From Vicia villosa (taxonomy: Eukaryota; Streptophyta; Magnoliopsida; Fabales; Fabaceae), in assembly GCF_029867415.1 (NCBI RefSeq), contig NC_081183.1:139895951-139959950 (forward strand): a DNA stretch of 64,000 nt, read 5' to 3'. A program made the translations under genes and the position numbers. The stretch's first letter is position 1. Each line of letters opens with the position of its first letter. The notes beneath the pieces are model-generated. The model was not told the origin of the DNA. It made no database searches and saw only the letters and a list, made by a program, of their open reading frames with translations. Positions 46,471-57,967 of this stretch are shown one piece after another.

Positions 46471-48595
46471 TGTAACACCCGTATATTTTAATTTTTAATT
46501 TAAATAGAAATTTAATTAATAATTAGAATTATATGTGGTTTGAGAGATTTAATTGGAAAAAGATGGTTTATGGTGTTGGGCCATGTGTGATGTTAAGGAA
46601 TGAGGGGGTGTTATGCTAGTAAAGGTCTTATTCCAATTAAAGTTTATTTTATAAAATAATAAGAATTGGGAATAAGGAAAAGGAACGTGATAAGCAGAGC
46701 AGAGGAGATGAGGGATTGGAAAGCTGATACGTGAAGAGGAGCAATGGAGGGAGAGACCAATCAAGAATCTTTGGCTAAGGTAAGGGGGGACTCTCCGGTT
46801 ATCATCTATTATCGTATTCTTGGATAATAATATTGATTAGGGATATTGTTGAGTCAATTGGATCATATGTTAGGTTTAGGTAGGTTATGAATTGATGAAA
46901 ATTGCATGGATTATTGGTTGATTATGTGTTGTTTTGATGTGTGATGATGAATAATGATGCAATTGATGATTAACTGCCTATATATGACGTTTGGAGACAG
47001 TTTTGGACTCAGATTGAGTCAGATCGCAGGATCTGACGCAGACCCGATAGTCTGCGAAATCGCCAGTTCGCGCCGCGTCCTCGTGTTGGCGCCGCGAAGG
47101 CGTAACTTTTTCTCGTTCCGCGCCGCGTGCATAGGTCGGCGCCGCGAACGTGTTTTTGTGGTTCAGGTCGCGCCGCGAACTTTGGTTGCGCCGCGTGCTG
47201 TAGCGTTAGTTGTTTTCTTGGAAAAGTTAAATGATGTGTAACTTTCGAACCGTAGGTCCGTTTTTAGCGCTGTTTCGAGCACGATGAACCTTATGAGATA
47301 GCCTACGTGTTTAAATGATGAAATGAGGTGTGAATCCAATTATTTTTAAATATGATTTTAATTCTTGATGAATGATGTATTGTACATATATGTGATGAGA
47401 TGTGTTAAATACATGCTATGTTGAAATATTAATCATGTGACGATTTGTTTGATTGGACGATGTATTGTTGACATATATGATGAAATGTAACAATATAAGA
47501 TGTTTTTTTTTTGAAAACATTATGATGTGATGATTTGTAGAGAATTGTATGATGTTGATTGATTTGTTTTGGAATGATGTGGGTACATGTGTGTTCTTCT
47601 TATTGATGATGATGATTGATGTGGACACATGTATGTTCTTTAATGATGATGATGATGATTGATTGTATTGAATGATGCTAATGTATATAAACATACTTTG
47701 ATGATGATGATGTTAATGATGATGATGAAATGAGTATTTGATGATGTTACTCATTAGACTTGACGATAGTATAAGTATGTTGTATATGTTGCATTCATTC
47801 ATGTGCATTGATGATACTGTATCCATAAGGGTGTGTTGGATCAGTGAAGGGCATGATTCCCATTGTGTGGAATCTGTGCTGGCAGGGCCGTATCTGGATG
47901 ATGTTGGATCGGTCATGGGTTATTCCCATTGATGATGTTGGTACCACATGCATAGTGTCAGTTCATACATATGCATACTTTTATAACATGATTGGAAGTA
48001 TTCCAGTGTTATAAATATTGATGACGTGTTGGTTGTGTGTTTTGTTGAATTAATGTTGAGTATGAATGTCTGTTTGAAAGATGTGTTTTGTTGACGTTTG
48101 TGTAAAAGATGGATGTTACTGATAATCTGAATATGATGAAATTGGGTGAATAATATAACTATGATGTGTTGTTATTTAAGATGCAATAACATTTGTTAAC
48201 TGTGATGAGACTCACCCTTACTGTTGACATTTTCAGATTGAGGATAGCTGCTTTCGACTTGGTGAGGATTAGCTCATAAGTCGGTTTAGTTGTTGTGTCG
48301 GTGTCATGCTATGATAGATGTAACACTGGGAACGCGATGTTTTGAGTTTCGATTATAACTCTATTGTTTATTTTATTTGAAGTCTGATACATTAACAATG
48401 TAATGTTGACTTGATGATTTGATTCCGCTGTGTAAACATGATTTTTTATCTAATGAGTTATAATTCAGATGTTTCAGTGAATGCATGATATATGCCGAAC
48501 GTATGTTTTCTTTTATTATTGAATTGTGACACCCTTTGCATGTTTACTCTGATTTAATTTTGTTAATTACCGTGGGGTATTAGAGGGGTGTTACA
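46471..48595 (+). mobile_element. 3' LTR of element T
   Basis: 2125 bp, essentially identical to the 5' LTR, ending GGGTGTTACA before the right target duplication TGCAA. Confidence 0.97.
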
Positions 48596-50105
48596 TGCAA
48601 CAATTTAAGCTTTTGTGATGAAGAACTCCCCGAGGAGGGCAGAAATCACAATCTTGCTTTGCACATTTCTATGAACTGTCAGTCAGATTCTTTGTCCAAC
48701 GTGCTGGTAGACACCGGATCTTCCTTGAATGTGATGCCGAAGACGACTCTTGCTCGTTTATCCTACCAAGGAATGCCTATGAAGTTCAGTGGTGTAGTGG
48801 TCAAAGCATTTGATGGATCGCGAAAATCTGTTATTGGCGAAGTCAACCTTCCCATGACAATTGGTCCACATACATTTCAAATCACCTTCCAGGTCATGGA
48901 CATTCAAGCTGCTTATAGATCTCTGTTAGGACGACCCTGGATCCATGAAGCAGGGGCAGTAACTTCTACGCTCCATCAAAAGTTAAAATTTGTAACAAAA
49001 GGAAAATTGGTAACAATAAGTGGGGAGCAAGCCTTGATGGTGAGCCACTTATCCAATTTCTCTTTCATTGGTGCGATAATATGGAAGGAACGCAGTTCCA
49101 AGGTCTCTCTTTAGAAGATGAATCTTTCAAGAAAAAAGCGTCGATCTCTTCTTACAAAGAGGCAGTAAAAGTAGTAAAAGATAGAACTACCACTGGCTGG
49201 GGGCAAGTTGTGATCCCTACCAAGAATGAAACCAGAGCAGGACTCGGATGTTCACCGATGTTTTCAAACTGCACCAAGAAGGATGAAACCCTTCGCCCGA
49301 TCAAAGAAACATTCATTAGTGGAGGATTCCTTAACCCAATTCCTCAAGAGGTTAATGTCCTTATCGAAGAATGCATCGAAGAAGGTCTACCTGATCCTGA
49401 AGAAGAATGGAAATGTTATCTCAATGACTCGGGATACATATCTCAGGAAGAACCATATACACCGTTCTATCCTCCTTCAGAGAAATCCAAAGGCAAAGAA
49501 ACTGAGCCTGTTCCTGTAGAGGTCTGGGATACCTTGGGACAACCAAGTGGCAAGTATGATTATATGGTGAAATATACTGCGCCCGAAAGTTCAAAGATTT
49601 CGATTGAAGACATCCAACCAACTGGATGGGGAGATTCCTTTGAATATAATAGTCAACCAGAAGAGGCCTACAAATACTCTCAATTTGCACAGCAGCCCGA
49701 AATTACTGAAGATTTCGGCTTCAACGCATCTACCAAGATTGATAATCCTGAAGATGGTTATTATCACATAAATGCCACTTTTGAAGATGAATGGGAAGAT
49801 GGCCCCACAGTTGACCTGGAAAGTATCTCTGACAATGAGTCTCTTCATCCTGAAGACTGGGAAATACATCCTGAAAATTCTGAAGATTGTGACTCATCTT
49901 ATGCTCTTCAAGAAGTAGAAAGAGACCGTCTCAACTCTACAAAGAACAAGGGTGACAAACCAGGACCTTCAAATCCTGCTCGACCAGCGGTCAATGTCAT
50001 CAATGAAGAAGATTCTGAGAAAAAATTTCCTGAATACATAATACACAGAGGAGTTCGTTGCTACTGGAAAGCTGTCGACGTTACGAATGTTGTTCGCCGC
50101 TCAAA
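48596..50105 (+). pseudogene. Ogre D1 protease and linker, exon before the intron
   Basis: The reading resumes from element T. The aspartic protease is visible as NVLVDTGSSLNVMPKTTLARL shortened at DTGSS (about 48712), with LLGRPWIHEAG downstream. Near 49073 the phrase 'gtgcgataat' is one base shorter than in D2 ('gtgctgatgat'), a frameshift that splits the frame in two (to 49114, and 49081-50105). The second part is an acidic linker with several WGDS/PEDW-like blocks and ends VRRSK. D1 cannot make an intact polyprotein. Confidence 0.9.
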
Positions 50106-50453
50106 GTAATCACCTCGCTGTTATTTTGACCTCCTGCCTGGCCCAAAGCAGAGAGATGTTTTATAGGGCTTTTCTTTTAAATGTTTTGCCCGAATAAGTT
50201 TGTGTATAGGGCTTTGTTTTTAAAAGTTTCCCTCTTTGTCCTGCCCAAGACAAATGAGTTTGTGTTTAGGGCTTTGTTTCAAAAATGAATCATAAATAAA
50301 GTGTCATTTTGAATTCCCTACATTATGTGTTTTATTTTTGCTTTTTATGGAAATGGTAATCCTAAAAATAAAAATAAAACAACTTTTTCAATAATCTGCA
50401 TACACTATTGCATTTACAGTTTTTTCTGAAACAAGCATAAATCATATGTGCAG
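50106..50453 (+). other. Candidate spliced intron of Ogre gag-pro-pol
   Basis: 348 bp from GTAATC (after 'gctcaaa') to 'tatgtgcag', T-rich toward its end. Removing it joins AA (50104-50105) with A (50454) as a lysine codon and reads on as LTINKP into the RT frame. Without splicing, a TAA at 50107 stops translation. Ogre elements are known to carry an intron between protease and RT; these exact sites are my inference. Confidence 0.75.
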
Positions 50454-53400
50454 ATTAACTATTAATAAACCCATTGAATGCAATAACCCTATGCCCTCTC
50501 CCAACTTTGAGTTTCCTGTGTTTGAAGCCGAAGAAGAGGAAGAAGAAGAGATCTCGGACGAGATCTCTCGATTACTTAAGCACGAGGAAAGAGCCATTCT
50601 GCCTCACAAAGAGCCTTTAGAAAGGAGCAACTTGGGTTCTGAAGAAGACAAAAAAGAAGTGACCATTGGATCGCTGCTTGATGCTGATATCAAGAGTAAG
50701 CTGATAGATCTTCTCAAAGAATATGTTGACGTGTTTGCCTGGTCCTACCGAGACATGCCTGGGTTGGATACCAATATTGTTCAGCATTACTTGCCATTGA
50801 AACCAGAATGTTCGCCAGTTAAGCAGAAATTGCGAAGGACTCACCCTGACATGGCTAACAAAATCAAAATGGAAATTCAAAAACAGCTCGACGCAGGTTT
50901 TCTTGTCACCTCTGAGTATCCTCAATGGTTGGCCAACATTGTGCCAGTTCCGAAGAAAGATGGCAAAGTTAGAATGTGTGTTGATTACCGTGACTTGAAC
51001 AAGGCCAGTCCAAAAGATGACTTTCCATTACCACATATCGACATGCTGGTCGATAACACCGCTAAGTTTAACGTCTTTTCCTTCATGGACGGGTTCTCCG
51101 GTTATAATCAGATCAAGATGGCTCCCGAAGACATGGAGAAGACATCTTTCATCACCCCGTGGGGTACCTTTTGCTACAAAGTGATGCCGTTTGGATTAAA
51201 GAATGCAGGCGCAACTTACCAAAGGGCAATGACTATTCTCTTTCATGACATGATGCATAAAGAAATTGAAGTTTATGTGGACGACATGATAGCCAAGTCC
51301 AGCACAGAAGAAGAACATATTGAATACCTTTTGAAGTTGTTTCAACGACTAAGGAATTATCAACTTCGCTTGAATCCTAACAAATGTACTTTTGGGGTTA
51401 GATCTGGAAAACTCTTGGGTTTCATTGTCAGCCAAAGAGGTATCGAAGTAGATCCCGACAAAGTCAGAGCTATTCAAGAGATGCCTGCACCAAAGACTGA
51501 AAAGCAAGTAAGAGGATTTCTCGGACGATTGAACTATATCTCCAGATTTATCTCTCAAATGACTGCTACTTGTGGGCTAATTTTCAAGCTTCTCCGCAAA
51601 GATCAAGGGGTTGTATGGACTGAAGATTGCCAGAAAGCGTTCGACAGTATCAAGGAATACCTGTTTGAACCGCCAATATTGATTCCTCCTTTTGAAGGAA
51701 GACCACTAATCATGTACCTTACCGTGTTGGAAGAATCCATGGGTTGTGTGCTTGGGCAGCAAGATGAAACCGGTAAGAAGGAGCATGCTATCTATTACCT
51801 GAGTAAGAAATTCATAGATTGTGAGTCTCGTTACTCCGTGCTCGAAAAAATATGTTGTGCTTTGGCTTGGGCTTCAAAACGTCTTCGCCAATACATGATT
51901 AACAATACTACTTGGTTAATCTCCAAAATGGATCCAATCAAGTACGTCTTTGAAAAGCCTGCCTTAACAAGAAGGATTGCCCGATGGCAAATGCTGTTAT
52001 CCGAATATGACATCAAGTGTCGTGCTCAAAAAGCGGTCAAAGGAAGCATTCTCTCCGATCACTTGGCGCATCAACCAATTAATGAATATTAATCTCTCAA
52101 GTTTGACTTTCCTGATGAAGATGTCATGTACTTGAAGATGAAAGATTGTGACGAACCGTTACCTGAAGAAGGTCTTGATCCTGGATCAAGATGGGGCCTA
52201 ATTTTCGATGGAGCAGTAAACGCTTTTGGCAATGGAATTGGGGCAGTCATCATCACTCCCAAGGGTACTCATATCCCATTCCCCGCCACATTACTATTCG
52301 ATTGCACCAACAACGTCGCAGAATATGAAGCCTGTATCATGGGTCTCGAAGAAGCCATTGACTTAAGGATCAAGATCCTAGACATATATGGAGATTCAGC
52401 CCTTGTGATCAACCAAATCAAAGACAAGTGGGAAACTTACCACCCTGGTTTGATTCCTTACAGAGATTATGCAAGACGTCTGTTGACTTTCTTCAACAAG
52501 GTTGAATTGCATCATATACCTCGAGATCAGAATCGAATAATTGATGCCTTGGCTACTCTATCTTCCATGTTCAAAGTCAGTCATTGGAACGATATGCCTA
52601 AAGTCAGAATTATGCGCCTTGAAAGGCCCGCCTATGTGTTTGCAACTGAAGTAGTCATCGATGATAAACCGTGGTTCCACGACATCAAACGCTTCCTTCA
52701 AACTCAAGAGTACCCGCTTGGGGCATCAAACAAAGATAAGAAAACTCTAAGGAGGCTTTCTGGCAGTTTCTTCCTAAACGGAGATGTGCTATACAAAAGA
52801 AACTTCGACATGGTTTTGCTCAGGTGCGTGGATAGACACGAAGCGGACATGTTAATGCATGAAATGCATGAAGGGTCCTTTGGAACTCATTCGAATGGGC
52901 ATGCAATGTCCAAGAAGATATTAAGAGCAGGATACTATTGGTTGACAATGGAATCTGACTGTTATAAACACATGAAAAGATGTCACAAGTGCCAGATCTA
53001 CGCAGATAAGATCCATGTGCCACCGACTCTACTCAACGTTCTCTCATCTCCATGGCCTTTTTCCATGTGGGGTATCGACATGATTGGAATGATCGAATCG
53101 AAAGCTTCAAACGGTCATCATTTCATCTTAATGGCTATTGATTACTTCACCAAATGGGTCGAAGCAGCATCTTACGCCAATGTTACAAGACAAGTGGTTG
53201 TGAGGTTCATCAAGAACAACATCATTTTTCGATATGGTGTTCTCAGCAAGATCATTATTGATAATGGTTCAAACTTGAACAACAAGATGATGAAAGAATT
53301 ATGTGAGGAATTCAAGATTGAACATCATAACTCTTCTCCTTACAGAACAAAAATGAACGGCGCCGTCGAAGCCGCCAACAAGAACATTAAGAAAATCGTC

Positions 53401-53919
53401 CAGAAAATGGTCGTCACTTATAAAGACTGGCATGAAATGCTGCCATTTGCTTTACATGGGTACCGTACTTCAGTGCGTACTTCAACAGGGGCAACTCCCT
53501 TTTCTCTGGTATACGGCATGGAATCTGTGCTCCCCGTAGAAGTTGAAATCCCATCAATGAGAGTCCTCATGGAGACTAAGTTATCAGAGGCTGAATGGTG
53601 TCAAAACAGATACGATCAGTTGAACTTAATCGAAGAAAAATGTATGACTGCTCTATGCCATGGACAGTTATACCAAGCAAGGATGAAACAAGCCTTCAAC
53701 AAAAAGGTTCGACCTCGTGAATTTCAAGAAGGCGACCTCGTGCCTAAAAAGATCTTGTCTTTTCAACCGGATTCTAGGGGCAAATGGTCTCCTAATTACG
53801 AAGGCCCGTATGTTGTCAAAAGAACATTTTCTGGCGGCGCCATGACCCTTGCAACCATGGATGGTGATGAACTCCCACATCCTGTGAATGCTGATGCAGT
53901 CAAGAAATACTTTGTCTAA
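50454..53919 (+). pseudogene. Ogre D1 RT, RNase H, second RNase H and integrase
   Basis: One frame with a single nonsense codon. RT: QLDAGFLV, VCVDYRDLNKA-type block, FMDGFSGYNQI, and catalytic YVDD at 51274-51285. RNase H follows to about 52089 (HAIYYLSKKF, LRQYM). TAA at 52090-52092 stands in frame before SLKFDFPDED, where relatives have a sense codon. A second RNase H follows (FDGAVNAFGNGIGAVI with D at 52207; NNVAEYEACIMGLEEA; GDSALVINQIKDKW), as known for the Tat/Ogre lineage. Integrase has H..H..CHKC, and D at 53077, D at 53260 and E at 53368 with 35 residues between the last two, ending PHPVNADAVKKYFV. All catalytic residues are present; only the stop and the upstream lesions disable it. 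Confidence 0.93.
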
Positions 53920-55578
53920 AAAAAGACAAAAGAACAGCTCGGTAAGTCGAAAACCCACAAAGGGCGACTTAGGCAAAAATGAGCGTCTCGGTGGACTAAA
54001 AACCCGAAAGGGCGGTCCAGGCAAAAATTAAGAACAATAAACAGAAAAATTCATCCTGGTAGATTGAAAACCTGAAAGGGCAATCTAGGCAAAAATTAAG
54101 GATTTATGACAAAGTAACTGCATCAGTCTGTACTTCGTCACCTGAAGAGTCTTTTTCATCAAAGGATCTTCAATCAAATCATCGCCAATCTGAAGCGACA
54201 AGCACAATTGGAACTCAAAGTTGTTAGGGAGAATAGGGGTTATTGCTTTCAATGTAGCCTTTTCCGCATAATTACCATTTCCAACTCTTGTAAATACTCC
54301 GTGGAATCACGCCTTTAGCTGACTACCATCCTATTAAATAAATTTAAGCCTTGTACCCATTTGTTTGCAATCTCTAATTTCTTTTAGCGTGCAAAATGAC
54401 GCTTTAATTGTGTTATTCACTTTTGAAAAAAAAAAGAAGAAAAAGTTTTAAATGAATTTACTTCACTTTTTCAAAATAAAAGCGAGACTTTCCTTTGAGT
54501 TGTGAATAACAGAAGAAACATCAACAGTTGTCTCCATAGGATGAACAAAAGGATTCTCCCTGAGAGTTGCTCTCTTCCACAAAAGAGATCATGAGACAAA
54601 GGTATTCTTATCCCAAAAAAAAGGGAATTCCTAAAACCAATTACCCCTCGCGGTAGAAAAAGTTCTCCTTCCCCAGTGAAGAAGTTCTTTCATCTCCAGT
54701 GAAGAAGAAGAGATGCTTGTCTTCCCCACAAGAAGTCAAAAGCATGCAACACCATTCATCACCCGTGTTATCTGCACCGTGTAGAAAAAGTTTTTGTCAC
54801 AAGGCTGACTTCATTGAAACTTTTTCCACAAGGCTGGCTGATTAATCAAAACTTTTTGTCACAAGGCTGACTTCATTGAAAGTTTTTGCCACAAGGCTGG
54901 TTAAACAAAAAAACATCTTTATCATTCTAAGCGCCATAAGTGGCACAGCCCAGGGCTTATAATGATAAGATTTTCAAACAAAAACAAACAGATGTATGTG
55001 ATGATATAGATTACATACATCGAACATTGAGATGACATTTGTCTCTTTTCCTTTGCTTCCACTAGCATAAGTGGGAACTACGATTGCTCTGACTTTCTCA
55101 ACATCCCTTTGAGAATACGTAGGCACAAGGTCGTATCCTTGGCGAGCAAAACTTCTCTCTCAAACCATTCAAACCTTAGCACCCTTAGACCCCGAGCTAC
55201 AGATGCTCTGATTCCCTCTAAGGGATATGTATGCAGAGGATCGCGATGATCTTTGCGAGCATAATCAAACAAACACCTTAGGTCCCACCTATTTCACAAG
55301 AACCTCCACCATAACATAGAATGAAACAAACATAACAAAGAAACCTATAGAGTACTATAGATACGTTGGGTGCTAATACCTTCCCTTCGTATAACCAACC
55401 CTCTTACCCGGAATCTCTCCTCCACTTTTTAGGTTATTGTAGCTTTTTTCCTTTTCCTACTTTGGAAACAATAAAAAGTTTGGTCGGAACAAAAGAAAAA
55501 TCATTTTTTTGAGCACTCGAGCCCAAAGAAGGCATCAGGTGTCTCATCCCGAAAAAGATACGATTTTTCCCCGCGACA
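53920..55578 (+). mobile_element. Ogre D 3'UTR and shared LTR
   Basis: After integrase come three phrases of the form 'gaaaacccgaaagggcg..ttaggcaaaa' (53947, 53996, 54066), typical of Ogre 3' regions. A purine-rich 'agggagaatagggg' at about 54227-54240 may be the polypurine tract. Further on are repeats of 'cacaaggctg' (54799-54905) and U5-like phrases ('gagaatacgtaggcac', 'taataccttccct'). The LTR ends 'ccgcgaca' at 55578 before a primer-binding site. The LTR start is not resolved. Only one LTR lies between D1 integrase and D2 ORF1. No gene. Confidence 0.6.
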
Positions 55579-55584
55579 GAAAAA

Positions 55585-55602
55585 TGGCGACTTCACTGGG
55601 GA
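55585..55602 (+). other. Primer-binding site of Ogre D2
   Basis: TGGCGACTTCACTGGGGA, six bases after the LTR end. It is close to the Ogre-type sites of A and B. Confidence 0.8.
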
Positions 55603-56428
55603 CGAAACTTTTTATTGTTTCCAAAGAAAGGCTTATTTATATTTGTTTTGTTTTTATTTTATTCTTGTTACATGTGTGGTTCTTTGGTTCTGTTACTTGT
55701 GTGGTTCTGTTACAAGTGATACATTATGGACAAATCCTAACCCGGATTAAGTACACATAAGAATTAGGTGGAGGGTATAGTCATGTATGGCATACAAGGA
55801 GTCAGTCCTTAAAAAGTCAGCATGAGAATCCTTCCGCTCAGTGGAGGTTCCTTGTTGGTAGTATATGTTTAGCAAGTTAGTTGCGAAGACATTATTGCTT
55901 TCATTGAACTGTAGAAGCTGAGTTGGCTGTAGAACCCATAACCCATCCTGGCCTTATTAGGTTGTGGTGCAGAAACTATTCAGGTGTAGACTTGGATTAG
56001 TTGTCATGCGGAGAACCACACTCAGACGAGTTTTTCTTGAGAATATTGCTGGCTCACGAGTTCAGTTGTGCAAGCCGGTAATATCCGAAAGAAAAATGTA
56101 GACTCTGACGTATCAGTAGAACATGTTGTGCAGGTAATTAAACCCTAGTACTATCCCATGTTTGGTTCTCTGACCTCATGCTCGTGACGCTGGACCTTTG
56201 AACCTATGTGTACCATGTTTGTGTTACCATGTTTGCAATACCATGTTTGCGTTACCATGTTTGCGCTACCATGTTTGTCGCACCATGTTTGCTTTACCAT
56301 GTTTGAATATGTGGCATCCATGCATCCATGCATTCATACATTCATTAAAAAACCCATCTTTTCCATAAAAAACATGATTTTTTCCAAGAAATTTAGAGAA
56401 ATTTTCCTTGCAAACATTAGAGGATTAA
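55603..56428 (+). other. Ogre D2 5' untranslated leader
   Basis: A non-coding leader between primer-binding site and ORF1. It includes 'cacataagaattaggtggag', a CCCATCCTGGCC phrase also found in the leader of B (near 11906), and a minisatellite of 'accatgtttgc' units at 56208-56306. Confidence 0.75.
56208..56306 (+). repeat. 16/13-bp minisatellite in the Ogre leader
   Basis: About eight units of 'taccatgtttgcgt' type with 13-16 bp spacing. Each unit contains an ATG, so the leader carries a run of upstream start codons before ORF1. Confidence 0.85.
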
Positions 56429-57967
56429 ATGATGGAGTGGGTAAAGAGGCATACCAAGAAGTACGGTTTCAAAGCGCCTAATGTGGAAATACTGAAAGAG
56501 TTAGCATCTTTTGTACAAGATCCTTCCGATTTTAGGAAAAGCCATGGAAAGCTTTTGCCTATCTTGAACACTCATGTTGATGAAGGACTTCTCAAAACTC
56601 TGGTTCAGTTCTATGATCCCATCTACCGGTGTTTCACCTTTCCAGACTATCAGTTGGTACCAACCTTGGAAGAATATGCCAATCTTTTGGGTATTCCTGT
56701 GTCTGACAAAATACCTTTCAATGGTTTGGAAGCCATTCCTAAGTCACCAGCCATTGCAGCAGGTATCCACTTGAAGAAATCTGAAATAGAAAGTAATTGG
56801 ACTACCAAAGGAAACCTTCCGGGTTTGACTTCGCAGTTTCTAATAAAGAAAGCCTTTGATTTCATTGAAACTGGTAGCATGATAGCTTTTGAATCTGTAT
56901 TAGCCTTTCTCATCTATGGGTTGGTTCTGTTTCCCAACATCAACGACTTTGTTGATATCAACGCCATAAAGATCTTTCTGATTGGAAATCCTGTTCCGAC
57001 TTTGCTTGGTGACATGTATTTCTCTATTCATCACAAAAATCGCCAAGGCGGAGGAATCATTGTATGTTGTGCACCTCTTTTGTACAAATGGATTGTTTCA
57101 CACTTACCTAAGTCCCCTACTTTCACGGAAAACCGAGAAGGTTTGCGTTGGCCTCAAAGACTTATGTCCCTTACTAATAATGATATCCATTGGTATACTC
57201 TGGCTCGCTGCGGCACAGAAACCATTGATAGTTGTGGAGAGTTCACCAACGTACCCCTCATTGGTACACATGGAGGAATTAACTATAATCCGGTCCTAGC
57301 CCGACGACAACTCGGGTATGCAAATTCAGTTAAACCAATTGGTCTCGCAGTGGAAAGTTACTTCTACCAAGAAGGAGAGGATCCTCAAGGGTTGAAAACA
57401 AGAATGGTGAGAGCTTGGTACGACGTCCGATGGAAAGAAAAAGGTGGGGCAAGAAACTGCATTGCTACGGACACCTACACCTGTTGGGTAAAGAAAAGAG
57501 CAAGGGAGTTTCAAATGCCTTATGATTATGAAAAACCCATGTTCCCTGTGGTATCTCAATTACCCGATGTTCCCATTGACACTATAGAAGAATACCGAGA
57601 GACTCTAGCCAAGATGAGGTTAGAAAAAGACGCTTGGGAAGAAAAGTTTCGTAAAACTGATGTGGAAAACAGAAAGTTGAAGAAACGAGTGAAAGATCAC
57701 GAAGAAACTCTCTATTATCAAGATGGATGGCTCATGAGCAAAGATGAGAAAATTCGTCGGAAAGATGCTGCAATCAGGAGGTACATCAAAGAAAGCAAGA
57801 AAAAGCTTGAAGGTTCAACAAGCAATGCTCTGATGCCTGACAATTGGAAGAATGTTGTTGACAAACTGAGGACTGAAAAGGCCGAGTTGAAAGGTTATTA
57901 TGGGAAAGAAATCATGAAGCTCAAGCTGCACAACGCATTTGGTTCTTCGTCCGATGAGGATGTTTAG
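56429..57967 (+). CDS. Ogre ORF1 protein (intact, 512 aa)
   Basis: An ATG at 56429 opens an uninterrupted frame to TAG at 57965. It is the extra protein that Ogre elements encode between the leader and gag; its role in the life cycle is unknown. The N-terminal two thirds resemble the plant 'DUF7745-like' domain found in such elements: YDPIYRCFTFPDYQLVPTLE, LLGIPVSDKIPF, then a conserved stretch of GGGIIVCCAPLLYKW and RWPQRLMSL. From about residue 385 the sequence is charged and heptad-rich (EEYRETLAKMRLEKDAWEEK onward), a probable coiled coil for self-association. Next downstream, after about 300 non-coding bases, is gag. It is the only undamaged D2 gene. Family assignment is from memory of domain layout, not a search. 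Confidence 0.85.
   Translation: MMEWVKRHTKKYGFKAPNVEILKELASFVQDPSDFRKSHGKLLPILNTHVDEGLLKTLVQFYDPIYRCFTFPDYQLVPTLEEYANLLGIPVSDKIPFNGLEAIPKSPAIAAGIHLKKSEIESNWTTKGNLPGLTSQFLIKKAFDFIETGSMIAFESVLAFLIYGLVLFPNINDFVDINAIKIFLIGNPVPTLLGDMYFSIHHKNRQGGGIIVCCAPLLYKWIVSHLPKSPTFTENREGLRWPQRLMSLTNNDIHWYTLARCGTETIDSCGEFTNVPLIGTHGGINYNPVLARRQLGYANSVKPIGLAVESYFYQEGEDPQGLKTRMVRAWYDVRWKEKGGARNCIATDTYTCWVKKRAREFQMPYDYEKPMFPVVSQLPDVPIDTIEEYRETLAKMRLEKDAWEEKFRKTDVENRKLKKRVKDHEETLYYQDGWLMSKDEKIRRKDAAIRRYIKESKKKLEGSTSNALMPDNWKNVVDKLRTEKAELKGYYGKEIMKLKLHNAFGSSSDEDV

Larger units (their letters stand above)
41028..48595 (+). mobile_element. Element T: young non-autonomous Tekay-type element
   Basis: A complete 7568-bp element with perfect target duplication, LTRs of 2126 and 2125 bp, a methionine-tRNA primer-binding site, a polypurine tract and a 3317-bp internal region without an intact gene. 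The two LTRs differ only by one T in a T run (around 42060 versus 47502) and one C/T change (42462 versus about 47904). The end 'ggtatgttttcgaggacgaaaa...gtgggggagagt' and a decayed pol stretch point to the Tekay/Del chromovirus lineage. It must have moved using proteins from an autonomous relative. Confidence 0.95.

Noticed and set aside
49421..49690. Minus-strand frame conserved between D1 and D2 (61625-61894)
   Set aside because: Conservation follows from the sense-strand linker coding sequence; it is a shadow frame.
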